NCBI RefSeq assembly: GCF_022201045.2
Contig: NC_068564.1
Coordinates: 31,525,001 to 31,589,000, forward strand
Direction of reading: 5' to 3'
Length of the DNA stretch: 64,000 nucleotides
Source: Citrus sinensis
Taxonomy: Eukaryota > Streptophyta > Magnoliopsida > Sapindales > Rutaceae
In this document: positions 23,892 through 36,516 of the stretch, piece after piece
How positions within the stretch are numbered: position 1 is the first letter of the stretch
How the letters are laid out: each line of letters begins with the position of its first letter
The notes under the pieces: generated by a model
Database searches by the model: none
What the model was told of the DNA's origin: nothing
The model's input: only the letters and a program-made list of their open reading frames with translations
Position numbers and translations under genes: made by a program

Positions 23892-24398
23892 TGAATGTGA
23901 AAAATCTACACTACCCACTTATGCTCCAATAAGTAAACACAACATATGTATAATATGCTGTATTTTTTATATTATTTAAACATGTTAATTATAAATTTTA
24001 CAAAAGCAGCTGTTGGCGACCGTTTATAACTTAGCTAACTTATCATTTTCTTTTTTATTTATAGCCAAAAGCACATATAATTTGAACAAAATTGCCTTTT
24101 AAAGGAGTGTATGGTCTAAATTTTTCTTCTCAAAACAAAATAAACCCATTAGTAAAAGCGCATGAATGCTCGATAAAATGTAGAACAGAAAAACACTTGA
24201 TAGATACATGTCTTAAGTGAAAAACGCGAATTAGATATTCGACAAAATGTCAAACTCGCATTCAAAAAAAATGAAAAATAAAAAACAAAAATGCTCACAC
24301 TCTATTCCTTGCTCCTATTAGAAGCTAACACACTAGATGAAAATGGGATCACTTCACTTCCAGTCCTTACAGAACATGCTCTCTCGAACAATCAACAA

Positions 24399-27300
24399 AT
24401 GGCAAGCAACAACCGCTACACATTGACAATCTTTGTGTTGTTGATTCTGTTTCTTTTAAGCATCTTGCTCATAAGCAAACGCAGTCTAGAACCCTCTCTC
24501 TCACTCTACAGAAGCTTCTTCTCACAAGCCCACGTTGCTCTTAACTCGCCAGCTGACTCAGCCGAAACCCCAACTGAGTCGAGACAATCCAACATCAGTG
24601 TCAGTGAAGTATTCGTTGAAGAAGATAAAGAGACCCCAGCTGCTCAAAATGAGTCCTTTGTTGACAATCATAATAATAATAATGGAGACGTTTCATTTGA
24701 GAGAGTCAACGGGGCGTGTGATTTGTATATGGGGAGTTGGGTGAAAGACGAAGGGTACCCAGTTTATAGACCCGGTTCTTGCCCTTATGTGGATGAGGCA
24801 TTTGATTGCCAAATGAATGGACGGCGAGATTCATCGTATCTTAGATGGAGATGGAAGCCTGACGGCTGTGATCTTCCAAGGTGTGATTTTTAAATTTCCC
24901 TTTTTTTTTCTGGTTTTATGAATGTTTCTTGAAATGTGATGATTTGTGGTTTTTGTTTCTGTTTTGGATTGAATGCATTATTTATGAATTTTTTCATCAG
25001 AGAAGCAATTAGTATTTGTTTTGAATTACATAGATACAAATGCACTTCTTTTACTTACTATATCAACTTTTCTGATACTCTTTTTGGTTGTAATAGCTTA
25101 GTAAGTTGTAATATTGCAATTTTCAGAATGTAGATGTTAGGCTGCGGTATCCATGATGGGTCTTATTAGTTCTCCTCTGTAAGATGGCTCAAGTCGTGGA
25201 GAAGGAGAGATGTATTCTGCTGTAAGCAAGGCTACAAAAGCTACTTCTTCTGACCAATTAATAGCTTTAAATTAACAAATCAATCTTGCCATCTGGATGA
25301 TAATCCTTTTATAATCCATGTTTGATAGTTGATAGGAGAATCTTTTCCTCATCCATTGGTATTGAGGTTAAGAATGCATTTGGGCATCTGAATTTCTATT
25401 TCTGCATTCTGTTTTCACAGCAAAATCCATATGAAGTGGTATTTTATCTTGTCATGGGGAGAAATTTCATAATTTTCATCATTTTAAATCTTGTAGATTA
25501 TTTAGTAGCCAGTGAGCTTCCAGTGTTGAATTTCCTGCTTCTGCTTGCCATGGAACTGGCTTGGATTCCATGCTTTCATCCTTTTTTGGTTATATTACTC
25601 AAGTTGATTTGCCTACCTATACTTACTACTGTTTTCTATTTATTGCTTCCTGGTTTGAAAATTTTCAGATCTGTTGTATGATATTTTCTTCAATTTCCTT
25701 TCATTGGTAGGTTTAATGCTACAGACTTCTTGGAGAGACTAAGAGGTAAAAGGCTGATGCTGGTTGGGGATTCCATGAATCGGAACCAATTTGAGTCACT
25801 CCTATGCCTCCTCCGTGAAGGTCTGACTAATAAGAGCAGAATGTACGAGATCTATGGTCACAAGATAACAAAAGGAAGGGGCTACTATGTATTCACTTTT
25901 CTGGTAATTCAAACTTTATTCTCTCTCATTGCTTCTTTAGATTAATAAGAGTGCCGGACCAAGTTCTTTACATCCTCTTACAAATGCCTTTGTCTCAATA
26001 ATTTATTAAAACATAGTGTTATTTCCCCAATGTTATTCGTTTTGAGTGTTGGAATTGGTATTGATTATGGTTACAATTGGGGTTAGCATCTTGTTAGGGC
26101 TTTGGAGTTTGGACTGTTGAACAAATAATTTTTCTGGGAGACCATGCATGGTCTTTTCTGTTATGCAGGAATTTTTATGTTTTGGCTAAATTTTCTTTTT
26201 CTCCTTGGGATGTAAACAGTTAAAAGGAGTAGTAGTTGCTTGATTGTATACAACTGCATATGAATACTACTCAGCAGTTTTATAGGCTCATAGGATGGTG
26301 ATATTGGCTGAAAGTAGGAAGTAGAGTAAATTAACTAGTATCTGATTCGAAGATCTTTGAAAATCTGGGCAGGACTATAATTGTACAGTGGAATTTGTGA
26401 GGTCGCATTTCCTTGTGAAGGAAGGTGTCCGTATTAACGGGCAAGGTGATTCAAACCCAACTCTTTCAGTTGATCAAATTGACAAGAAAGCTAATAAATG
26501 GAAGCGGGCTGACATCCTTGTTTTCAATACTGGCCACTGGTGGGTTCATGGAAAGACTGCACGAGGGTATGTCTGCAATCTTCCGTTTTTCATGGACCTC
26601 ATATTTGCTTCATCTTCGAGCAGAAATTTGGCTCCATTTTTTATGCTTACGACTGAGATCTGAAAATCCTGTTATGCTTAAAGTAGATGAAAATAGCTAC
26701 TCTCTTATGTTGACAATTTAACCTCTCAAAGTACATGTAAAAGTTCATATCTTCACATATGGGGACACATATATATGTTATGAATTTTTTAAAAGCTTTC
26801 CTTTTTATTTATTGAAGTAAAAGTAACATAAATTTCATATCAGTGATACTTGTTACTGTTGCTTTTTGGTTTATCCCAATATTAGCTTCCCTAGAAAACT
26901 GAAAAACATGCATAATTAATTGATGCAGGAAAAATTACTTCAAAGAAGGCGATTATCTCTATCCAAAGTTTGATGCAGTTGAAGCTTATCGAAGGGCTTT
27001 AAAAACCTGGGGCAAATGGATTGATGATAACATAAAACCATCAAAGCAGTTGGTATTCTATCGTGGATATTCTTCAGCCCATTTCAGGTATACAAATATG
27101 CTTTTTATCTTATTACAATGGCAACGGGCATTGAATATTTTTTGTCCCCTTCATTCAGATATTGAAACTGAATGCCTCTTCTATATTCTCCCCTGTTCGA
27201 AGATTGGATAAATTGCAAAAATCAATCTTAACATATTGAAACTTAGCCGTGCCGTCTTTATGCATGTTATTTCTGCCATAACTTCTCTTTTAAAGGACCA

Positions 27301-27779
27301 ATCGATAAGGAACTCAAAGAAACTTAGAACATTAAATTTCAGTTATTAATTATCAACACAAAAGTAAACAGATATGCAAGCTGTTGTTGCAGCAGAGTGG
27401 CTATCTCATCTATGGTTTATTGATTACAATTGTTTGAAACAGAGGTGGAGATTGGGACTCGGGTGGATCATGCAATGGGGAGACTGAGCCAATCTTCAGC
27501 GGGCCATTCCTTGATAGCTATCCTTTGAAAATGAAGATAGTAGAGGAGGTGATCCAAGAAATGCGTAATCCAGTAATACTATTGAATGTGACAAGATTGA
27601 CCAATTATCGCAAAGATGGCCATCCTTCTATATATGGCCAGAATGTCACTGATGGAAAAAAGATTTCCAGGAGACGCCAAGACTGCAGTCATTGGTGTCT
27701 TCCCGGGGTTCCCGATGCCTGGAATGAGCTAATATATGCCACACTGGTTTTCAAACAAACGGTTTCCATTCAGAGGTAA
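24399..27779 (+). CDS. Trichome birefringence-like (TBL) protein, wall polysaccharide O-acetyltransferase type
   Basis: A 454-residue type II Golgi protein from exons 24399-24880, 25711-25903, 26373-26566, 26929-27087 and 27443-27779, all in frame. After a short start the helix [20 protein letters not shown] (about 7-26) anchors it in the Golgi membrane. A low-complexity stem is followed by the plant-specific TBL domain opening [17 protein letters not shown]. The catalytic GDSM box is at residues 180-183 (GDSMNRNQ) and the DxxH box at Asp423-His426 ([16 protein letters not shown]). Proteins of this family put acetyl groups on xylan, mannan, xyloglucan or pectin. The sequence looks closest to the TBL2/4/5/6 group, but the substrate cannot be read from it. 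An in-frame ATG at 24291 would add 36 residues before the anchor; I prefer MASNNRY at 24399. Confidence 0.92.
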
Positions 27780-28828
27780 AAGTAATGATGTGCCCAATAG
27801 ATTTTCCTTTTTCTTCTTGTTTCTTTCCTTTTTCCTAAGAATATAATATCTATTTACACATTAGATGATATGTTGAGACAGTCATCCATAGAAATCTTGG
27901 ACGCCAAGTTTAGACCATCAAACATGAGCCATATATAAAAATGTAGAAGAATTTAATCAACAGTTGAGTCAAGATCCCCTTTTGTAAACTTTATAATTAG
28001 TAGAAAAGTCAAAACAGATTGTGGAATTGATTGTTGAAATTTGATTGTCAAAGGGGCTTTGCTTTTGTAAGATGATTATGCAAAAAAACTTCCAAGAGAA
28101 ACAAATAAGCCATCCTCGGAACTTCCTGGAAACATCAAACATGACACAGTACATTTTGAACAAATAAAATGACAAGGGAGAATATCGTGATGCTTCTTGG
28201 AAATGATTGTTGCAATTTGATTGTCAAAGCGTGAAAGGGGAGGTTTTATTTTTATTTTTTCAAATTGAAACATAGTATGAAGTTGAGAAATTTAATGAAG
28301 ACTTTGGGAAACGAACAGTCTGATGGACTGTAACATAATGAATTAGTCAAACCTCTTATCCGTAAAGAAAAAGTTAGGCAAAACCTCAACTTTAGGGGAT
28401 ATGGGAACTTAGTCAAATGATATAAATTGTTTATTATTGAGAATTAGGATTTGATAACTGGGCATAAATGATTTGTTAAAGACTGCAAGCCTGCAACCGC
28501 GTAAGTGCCATTGCCAATACCAACAATCTTTGTCTATGGATACTTGTGGTTGTAGAAAGCTAAAGTCAACTTAAGCTTTGTGGTGGCTCATTAAATAATC
28601 TCAGTACCAGGTACTGTGGAAAAAGGCTTCTCGTAATAGGAATTCATATGATAATAAAAAAGAAAAGTATTTTAAAAAAAAAAAAGACAATGACTAAGTT
28701 TGGATTAGTTTATGGTGGAGCACTGATAATGATTGCGTGGTAAGTATAGATTTAATATCTATTTTTATGATTGTGCAGTCATCACCAGTACTCTACTGTG
28801 AAGCTACAACCCAACTCAACCGGACCTT

Positions 28829-28859
<31 letters not shown>

Positions 28860-30300
28860 TGACATTAACTTCGTGGTTACTAATGGAGTATTAATTTAGC
28901 ATTTATTATTATTTTTTTTAAGGAAAAAACAAGAAGGCCAGTTCTGGCTGCAGCCTAGCCCTCGATAGGCCTATGTCAATTGGCTTGCATGTTGCGTGCA
29001 TCTATAGAATTGACATAATGCAACAAGACTTTGAGTCCACAATTGTAATGTGCATTCATTACAATTCTATGTTGGGCAAGGTCCTAACCTCCTAATACTA
29101 AATTTTTTCATGACTCAAAATGGTGATAATTCTCGTTACTCTCCTCAATCAAACGAGTGAACCCCACTCACACTAAATAAACTCTTTATGTGGTCATATT
29201 TATGTACATCCTAACGAGACTTGGCACTACTCTTTAAAATAATCATATTAATAATCCATAATTAATTTGATTTACCGAAAAAGCCTGTTGCCCTAGCCTT
29301 TTTGAGTTTTGACAATGGAGCAAATTATTAATGCATGGCTTGTATCAGTGAAACCTAAAAATTTCCCAATGAGTAGATGAGTAAGTGGACCGTTGCCTAA
29401 TTTCCACTTCGGCAACATTAATTACTTTGTTAATCATATTAATTTTAAAATTAATCGTACATCAACATAACTTTGTCATTTTGAATTGATGATATAAGCA
29501 TCGTATAAAAATTATGACTGAAATATTTATAGTTGCTTTGTTATTTATTGAAAGTTTATCTTAATGCATTTTGCACACTTTGATATTGGTTATTTTCTCT
29601 CTTTTTTTTAAAAAAAAATAAATAAATATCTTTATTCACAATTTTCATGGAAATTTTGGATTATCAAATAACATAATACAAAATTTCATAAAATTCTCTG
29701 AACTTTTCTGTTTTTTTATCGGTTTCTTTCTTAATTGATTAATCACTAACTGTAGCATCAAAGTGCCTTTTACAAGCAGCACATGTGAAAGAGTCAACCA
29801 GGAAAAGAAAGAGGAGCTTCAATTTGAAGATTTTATTTTGAGTTGTGTCAATGAGTTTGTTAGTACTTAGTGGTATTTTTTTTTTAATATTATTTCTTTC
29901 CGTAGTTTCTCATTCTCATGGTCAAACCTCTTCAGCTCTCTCTCTCTTTTTTTTTTTTCTTTTTTTTGTCCTTCACTAATTTCTTTTCAAACACGTCTAT
30001 CCTTTTTCCAAACACCATCAAGATGTACGTTGACTATAGTTTCAAAATATTCATGTTCTATAATTGAATAATATCCTCATTAATTGCTTACCAAGGAAGA
30101 GAAAAGCCTGCAACCATTCGTAGCTTACAAAATCAATCCACATTGGAAACATAACGCATTTCTTCATATGAAACTCAAAACATAATTTATTATCTCTAAT
30201 TAGGGAGACTTAAATCCCCCCTTAAATATATGCATCAATTATTTCTTTTAAGCCAGCTAATATACATTAAATTTTGTTAAACTTAAACCTACAAAATTAA
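27780..30300. other. Intergenic; 3' flanks of TBL and HD-Zip genes
   Basis: Non-coding AT-rich sequence between two convergent genes. It holds a dispersed direct repeat at 28029-28053 and 28205-28229 (GATTGTTG.AATTTGATTGTCAAAG), AAAT microsatellite at 28829-28855 and a CT/T-rich run at 29937-29968. Nothing looks coding. Confidence 0.5.
28029..28229 (+). repeat. Pair of 25-bp direct repeats
   Basis: GATTGTTGAAATTTGATTG with TCAAAG following (28029-28053) recurs at 28205-28229 with a single base changed. The 150 bp between shows no open frame or other symmetry. Confidence 0.6.
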
Positions 30301-31425
30301 TTAATTAGGTTCATTTGTGGCATTGAAGCGTCTTTGCCATTTGTTATTCTTAAGGACCACATCAGTATTAACGCCCGCATTTTTCCCTTCATCGCTCGTT
30401 CTCATAATTTTCTCGCACGAAGGGCACGTTGTAGCCTTTTGAAGCTGAATAAATAATGGCGACGATGCTCCGGCTTTTGCCGATTGTAGTTCTTGTAATT
30501 CTTTCTTCAATCTCTTGTTCTCGTCGGTTAAGCTTTCACAACATTTCTTCAAAAATTCGCAATCAACTTCGTTTTGTTTCAACTTCGTCCTGCAACGTAA
30601 ATGGATCCTCACGGTGTTAATTAGAATACAGAAATGAATGAAGATTACACCTTAATTAATGATATTTATAATTACCTCGCTCTCCTGTTTTGAAACCAAA
30701 CTTCAACTTGTCTTGGTTCCAGACTCAATTGCTCGGCCAACGCCTGCTTCTGGGACTGGATTCAAGCTCTTTAATATCAGTCAATAAAATTTACTTCGTA
30801 TTAATTACAAAATGTAACATAAAAAATACCATCAAAAAAAGAATTATTCTCCAATAGATTTGTAATATTCGAAGGCAATTGACATTTTTTTTTTTTACGG
30901 GACTATCTAAGAAGTTCATCAGCTCGTAAAATCTTCTAGGTGAAACAAATAGTATGCATCCATGGGAAAACTACCAAGAATAATATTAAGAAGAATTTAA
31001 TCGCAATGAACTAATATTATTCATTCGATCATGAAAAAATTATAAAAGCATAAAAAAGTTACCGAGTTGAGAGTAGCATGCAATTTGAAGCTATCTTCAA
31101 GCAACCTTGATTGCTCTATAGTGAGTCTCAGTTTCTTCCTGCCGCTAATATTAATTCTCTTGCTATTACCATTCCCAACTCCGGCTTTACCATCATCTTG
31201 GCTCATCTTCGAACCTGAGCCGATGCTCAAATTATGATCCATACGACCGGTATCTTCATCTTTAGGGCACAAAGTAAACGATAAGTCTAAGAAAGCCCTA
31301 GCGGCAGAACGCTTATTATTATTGTTGTTATTATTATCCTTGGGTCTCTCGTGCCTCCCCGCCGCATGCTCGCCTACACCAAGCCCTAGGCAGAGCCCTG
31401 TGTTGCACTCTTCAGCAGCTGCCAT
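30301..31425 (-). CDS. HD-Zip class II transcription factor
   Basis: A 243-residue homeodomain-leucine zipper factor from exons 31425-31063, 30755-30676 and 30589-30301; the introns interrupt the homeodomain exactly as in HD-Zip II genes. The N-terminus has the LCLGLG repressor-like stretch and LDLSFTL, an EAR-type motif. The homeodomain begins [18 protein letters not shown] and ends [15 protein letters not shown]. The leucine zipper follows at once ([20 protein letters not shown]), then the class II CPSCE motif (TTCPSCEKI). Class II proteins bind CAAT(G/C)ATTG as dimers, mostly repress, and act in shade avoidance, auxin response and leaf polarity. The short C-terminus after CPSCE resembles HAT22/HAT9- or HAT14-type members; I do not assign one. 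A TATA box lies 76 bp upstream. Confidence 0.93.
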
Positions 31426-31500
31426 GGTGTGTTTTTCGAAAAGAGAGAGTGATATGGATATAATTGAAAGCTGCAGGGGTGAGGAATCGTGGGTGGGGGG

Positions 31501-31510
31501 GTTTTATAAT
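31501..31510 (-). promoter_or_regulatory. TATA box of the HD-Zip II gene
   Basis: ATTATAAAAC on the minus strand, 76-85 bp before the ATG, next to a C-rich run (plus-strand GGGTGGGGGGG at 31490-31500). The position predicts a leader of about 45-50 nt. Confidence 0.6.
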
Positions 31511-32299
31511 GCAACAGTAATGAAAGGGTATTGATTTTTTATTTTTTTATTTTTTTGTGGGTCAATCAGTTATTATAAGTGATGAATAATGATAATTAAG
31601 GATATGATGTGAAAAGAGACAGTAAAGAAAGGCATGCGTTAGAATTTTAGGACTATGACTTCCTTTTCGGAAACTTAAAATACTTTGTTAATGCAATAAC
31701 ATGTTTGACTTTGCGAATTCTACGGGATTTTCTTTTATTATCATTATTATTAATGATGAAACTTCAATTGAGTCCATTTTCTACCAAACCATTTCTTCCG
31801 AACACTTTCTAGCCGACAAAATGTTTTGTCTATCGTCACTTCTGGGGTGGCAAGTGTTTCTTATTTTCTGTTGTTTTGAGGTTTTATTTATTTTGAAGGA
31901 AAATTAGCAAAAAAGAAAAGCAGTGCAACTTCTGATTGGTGCATGCTCGTCGGTAGATTACATGGTTGGTGAATGGTCAAGAATCGAAAGACAAGGACCA
32001 CGGAAAAGTATTGAAAAGACTGAAACTTTTGAATGATTAAAAATTCATTTTAAAGATTAATTTATTCAAAACACCCTTATTTTATTTTTTGCCGCTTTAT
32101 TTTATTTTGATTTTGATACAGTTTCGTCCTTCACTCTTCATTGACAGTTTCTAATTTTTCGTTACACTTCTAAAAGTTTTTCATTGGTGACCTCAAAATT
32201 TCACAATATGCTATTAAATATATCACGAGTTAAGGATCCCAAAAAAAAAAAAAAGAAATTGAGGTATTACCAATGAAAAATAAGGAGTTCAGTGTAATA

Positions 32300-33760
32300 T
32301 ATTGGAATCATTCTCCATTAAAATATGTGTTACCTCTTGCAAGGAGCAAGACAAGGTGATATCCAAATTTCAGTGAAGGACGGGCCGCCATCCTTATCCC
32401 TTTCCTTCGTAAATATGCAGCTAATTTGCTTGAGATGGATTTGATCGATATGTACAATTAAACTTGTCGAGGATAATGAAATTATAATAAGTTAATGGCG
32501 TTACTGGAATTAACCAATATAAGTTGGCACATGTTCACAGTTTATGGAAGAGACGCAAAGAATTTATTATGATTTTTTTTTTCATTTAGAAAGGTTTTAA
32601 TAAATTATTAGTTAATTCCCATATCTATGCTTTTATATCGAGACAATAGACTTACTTATTAAGACAGTCGACAAAAGAAAATGTCACAAATCGTCACCAA
32701 TAATCCATCCTATTATGAGCTTAAACATTTTTTTTATGCGCCATTAAGAGTTCTATAAACGGGATCTATTTATAAAAAGAAAAATGAAAAGAATTCAAAA
32801 AAAAAAAAGGCTTGGGTTTATTTGTTCCAAACATCTTATTTGCGGCCTTTCAAAATTAATTTCAAAGTACAACCATTACAAGCTAGCCTTAAATTCCTTT
32901 CAATGTTGAGTTAGACATAGTTGGTATGCTAAACTAAAAGAAGGCACATATATAATTGGAGTCCTAGCTAACAGATGGTTCATGGTCCAATTTTAATTAG
33001 AGGATAAGAATAACGGTATTCGGCAACCGCTCATTCCATGAGCAGTTAATTTATATAGTTTCACAGTTGACTTAAGTTTGATCGATGTAATGATCATTCT
33101 GTCGTTACAAATTAATATCTATAGTAATTTGTATCTTAATATTTTGATTTTAATTTAACTGATTTGTATACATTGTTCTTATAAAAAGATCTCCAAAAGG
33201 TTCATCTAATTTTATTTTTTGTCAAACACAAAATTCGATACAATTAAGGCATGTAGCGTTGCATAGCATAGCATTAATGGTGCACCATTCCGTGAGTTTA
33301 ATAAATAGAAACGTGAAAGCTCAAGGATTTTCAACAGAGCGGGGGAAGCTGTGCTGTAATTTTACCTCTTTTAAGGAGCAAATCAAGGTGGCAGTAAAAT
33401 ATCAGTAAGAACTTGGCCCATCTTCATCCTAGGTTGATATGTATCGATGTATCTAACAGGTATTTGAAACTGAAGGTACTTTGCTTGAGATGGTACTTAA
33501 TATTCAATTAAATTTATAAAGCTACGTTGGTCAAATTATAAATTGAATTGAGATATTGAAATTTTGACCAATAGAGGTTGGCTTTTGAGCAAAGGAATTT
33601 ATTGTGAATAAACGTTCTAACAACTCGTAATTAGTGGCAGTCCCACACTCTGTACATTTTTATTTGTATAGTAGACTTATTATTAATATAGTCGACAAAG
33701 ACTCAAAAAGCTAATGTTTATAAAAAGAAAATTTAAAAAAAAAAAGAGAGGTCACGATAA
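32300..33760 (+). repeat. Diverged direct duplication upstream of HD-Zip II gene
   Basis: Two stretches of about 450 bp, starting near 32300 and 33345, share a series of blocks in the same order: ACCTCTT..AAGGAGCAA..CAAGGTG, then a TTTGCTTGAGATGG block, a 'tataagttggc' or 'tagaggttggc' block, GAATTTATT, 'agtagacttatt' with GTCGACAAA, and TTTATAAAAAGAAAA. Overall similarity looks moderate, with many indels, so the duplication is old. It may be a segmental copy or two insertions of one unnamed element. Confidence 0.55.
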
Positions 33761-34434
33761 TAACCCAAATCAAATTGCAGCATAATATAAGTTGTATTAT
33801 ATTTAAAGATAAAAATATATAAAACCAATTTACTTTCTTTTGAATGTACCTTTTAACACCCCTTGAAAATTCTTACGAATTTTAACCTCAATGAGAATAA
33901 TAATGGAAATCAAAATGATCTTATTAAAACTCCATGTCAAAATTATAAGTTCTCTTCTTTTTTTAAAAAAAATAAATTTTATAAAATATTTAACTAATCA
34001 TTTTTACAACTGACAACAATTATTATAAAAGTTACAACATTATCAAACTAGCTTTTATTCTTTTTTTTTTTTAACTAGAAGTCTTCTTAAGTAGATTTTC
34101 AATTGCAAATCAACAGTAAAATAATAGATTCAATAAGAAATTAAATAAATACAAAATAATTGAATAAATCATAACTCACAAAATAATAATATTAATAGTT
34201 TGAAGTATAGAAAAGTTTTTTCATAACATTTCAATGTCAATCTAACTTAAAACGAAAAAAAAAATAATTATTAAATTTGGAGGTGTTCTATGGAGAGAGG
34301 TGTGAAGAACTCTGAACAGAGAGGGAGAATCATCTCTTCTTCTTTAGGTTAGTCATGACTTGTCCACGTGTAGGGTTCTGTTTGAAATTAAAATAGGTGT
34401 TATATATAACCTTACAATGGGATATTTTAAGTGT

Positions 34435-34846
34435 GCCCGATCTAGGAATGGCAAAATTTCGGGCCGGGTCCGAGTATTGCAATGACCGGACACTGCCCGG
34501 ATGCAACCGGTCTGGGTTCAGGCTAGGTTTTAATTCGGGTATCTGAATTTTATATTTTTTAATATTATGTGTATATATTTTTTATTTTTTGGTAATTTTA
34601 TAAGTTTTAAATTTATTTCAATAAAATTTAACATGAAAATATAAACTTTATATATGTATAATAAATGAGTCAAATAAATATAAATATTTAAAATAATATA
34701 TATTTTATAATTTTTTTAAATAAAATTCAAATTCCGGGTTTATCAAGTGATGTCCATAACCGACCCGGCTTCATACCCAGCCCACAACACCTGGGTACGG
34801 TCCGGATCCAGACAGGATGGGTATTTTTGCCACCTCTAGTCCGATC
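34435..34846. mobile_element. hAT-type MITE with 8-bp target duplication
   Basis: A 396-bp nonautonomous element at 34443-34838 begins TAGGAATGGCAAAATTTCGG and ends GGGTATTTTTGCCACCTCTA. The ends are inverted copies (11 of 14 at the tip). The flanks GCCCGATC (34435-34442) and GTCCGATC (34839-34846) form an 8-bp duplication with one change. Both terminal regions are GC-rich (GGGCCGGGTCCGAG, CCGACCCGGC) around an AT-rich centre, which is typical of this widespread dicot family with TAGGG.TGGCAA ends. The 8-bp duplication and TAG start fit the hAT superfamily. No transposase is present. Confidence 0.82.
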
Positions 34847-34899
34847 AAGTGACTATTTAAGGCTGGTTTCTGACTGGGCCCTTAAACGGCTGAACACCC

Positions 34900-35030
34900 G
34901 AACCACAGCTCAGTTGACTTAATTCTTATAGCGAAAATGAGAGGTCATGGTTCAAGTCCAAGAGGTGAGGGGCTCATTGTACCTCAAAAATCTCTCAATA
35001 GACCATAACAACAACGTGTAACGGGAGCAA
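34900..35030 (+). mobile_element. Candidate tRNA-type SINE fragment
   Basis: A Pol III A-box-like stretch (CAGCTCAGTTGAC, about 34905-34918) and a B box GGTTCAAGTCC (34949-34959) are correctly spaced. The 3' part has the A-rich block ACAACAACG. A weak 7-bp match, ACCACAG, flanks it at 34902 and about 35052, which may be chance. Ends are not fixed. A cloverleaf tRNA does not form from the visible sequence, so I do not call a tRNA gene. Confidence 0.45.
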
Positions 35031-36325
35031 CTGTCAGGCCCAAATAAGTGACCACAGAAATCAGCATTTGATTTTCGACCAATTTCTGTTGGCTACTACG
35101 AGAACGAAAAATCTACAACTTTTCTGCTTTTTAACCATTTACCGAATTTTAAACAAACTCAGAAACCATGATATACTCATAAACAATGGCAAATTATGGA
35201 TCCGTATTCAGTCTCAAGAATCATAGATAAATATATGTTCAGATCAATCAGATATTCATTCACACAGCACATAATAATTGATATGCCATGCATGGAGGCC
35301 CATACATGACCACTACTATCATACTATTGGGATACCGGTGGCTCTTCGAAAGCAAAAATATGAAGAAAGTAAAAGGAAAAAAAAAAAGTCATGGAATACA
35401 AGAATTTTATGAGGAATATCCCTCTACAGGAGGAAAACCAATGACATACAACAAAGAAAGCCAATATCACAAATCTCTAGCTACACCGATGACATCCAAG
35501 CCCCTCAACTCTCTGGCTCTCTCTTTGTGCCCTCAAACACGCTTTGCACTTTTAAGGGGCCTTCTAGAGAACTCTCAATGACATGACATCAACTCACTAT
35601 TCCAGAACTTGAAACTAAAGTGAATAAGCTGTTCACAGAACCAGGAAAAGCCTGGAAAAGACTCAAATATACACAAAATTAAAGTAACTAGCTACAATCC
35701 AGTACCTACTGCCTATAATAAATTACCCTATCATAACCAAAAAAAAATACCCCAAAACATACAAAGTCCACCCAGAATCCCCTCGCTGTTTAGGACGATC
35801 CTTGTTTTAATTGTTCTTAACCTTAAGAATTCTCAGCTTCCTTCTTAGTTTTGCAGCTGATCTGTCTCTCTAAGGACAGCAGAGTGGTTAAAATCTAACA
35901 TCCAGTGTTGATCCAATTCAGTCTTGATTCAACATTATTTATAACCATGAAACTTCTTATTTTAGTTCAAGTACAGCAACAAAAAATTGAGCATCCATTC
36001 TCAAATTCAGTCCTAAATAAAATCTAAACAACCGAAAAGAAGACATGTAAGCAAATTTGACTGGGCTAGAAGTATTTTGTCAGTAAGGTGTTGTGACTTT
36101 CAACCTGCAGTTGCCATGAAATTGAATCACCAGCTATCTAGCACAAAAGGGCACCCCATTGGCAAACATTAGGTATCAAGTGAAACTAAGTGTTCACCAA
36201 ACAGTTTAGCAGCTCCAAACATTCGCCAACAAAATGTCAGTCACATTTAAAATTTCAAACGTTTGGGAAAAATTGGAAAAGAATTTCAATCAACGGCTAT
36301 AATGCCGCAAGATGTGCTTCATTTT

Positions 36326-36391
36326 GCAAAATCTTACTATCTTAATCACTTAGAATTCGCAAAATCTTACTATCTTAATCACTTGGAATTC
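36326..36391 (+). repeat. 33-bp tandem duplication
   Basis: Two adjacent 33-bp units (36326-36358 and 36359-36391) begin GCAAAATCTTACTATCTTAA and end GAATTC. They differ at a single base (A or G before GAATTC). This is a recent local duplication in the 3' flank of the OSTC gene. Confidence 0.9.
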
Positions 36392-36516
36392 ATAAGCAGT
36401 TCATTCATTGCAAATGTATAACACAATCTGATCAAATACCATAAAAAAATCCACAACCCAATTAAACTCTTATCAAAACTAAGTTAACGAACAGCATTAA
36501 AAAAGAAAATAAAAAT

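Larger units (their letters stand above)
21488..24398. other. Intergenic, very AT-rich
   Basis: The left end is the promoter of the peptide gene, with a short GA repeat near 21583-21603. Poly-A/T runs fold back at 21768-21791 and 21973-21990. From 23190 to 23890 the sequence is extremely AT-rich and looks like a MITE (listed apart). Short open frames have no known domains. The right end leads into the TBL gene. Confidence 0.5.
31426..36516. other. Long intergenic region with repeats and transposon relics
   Basis: This 5-kb spacer begins with the HD-Zip II promoter and ends at the 3' side of the OSTC gene. It holds a diverged direct duplication (about 32300-32815 and 33345-33760), a hAT-type MITE (34443-34838), a tRNA-type SINE fragment (about 34900-35030) and a 33-bp tandem duplication (36326-36391). 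AT-rich filler lies between them. No open frame with a recognisable domain was seen. Confidence 0.55.

Noticed and set aside
24291-24398. Upstream in-frame Met of the TBL gene
   Set aside because: It would place 36 extra residues before the membrane anchor. The family usually begins a few residues before the helix.
30301-36516. Retrovirus-like or LTR element in the HD-Zip to OSTC spacer
   Set aside because: No long terminal repeats, primer-binding site or gag/pol-like frames were seen. The repeats there are a MITE, a SINE-like copy and local duplications.
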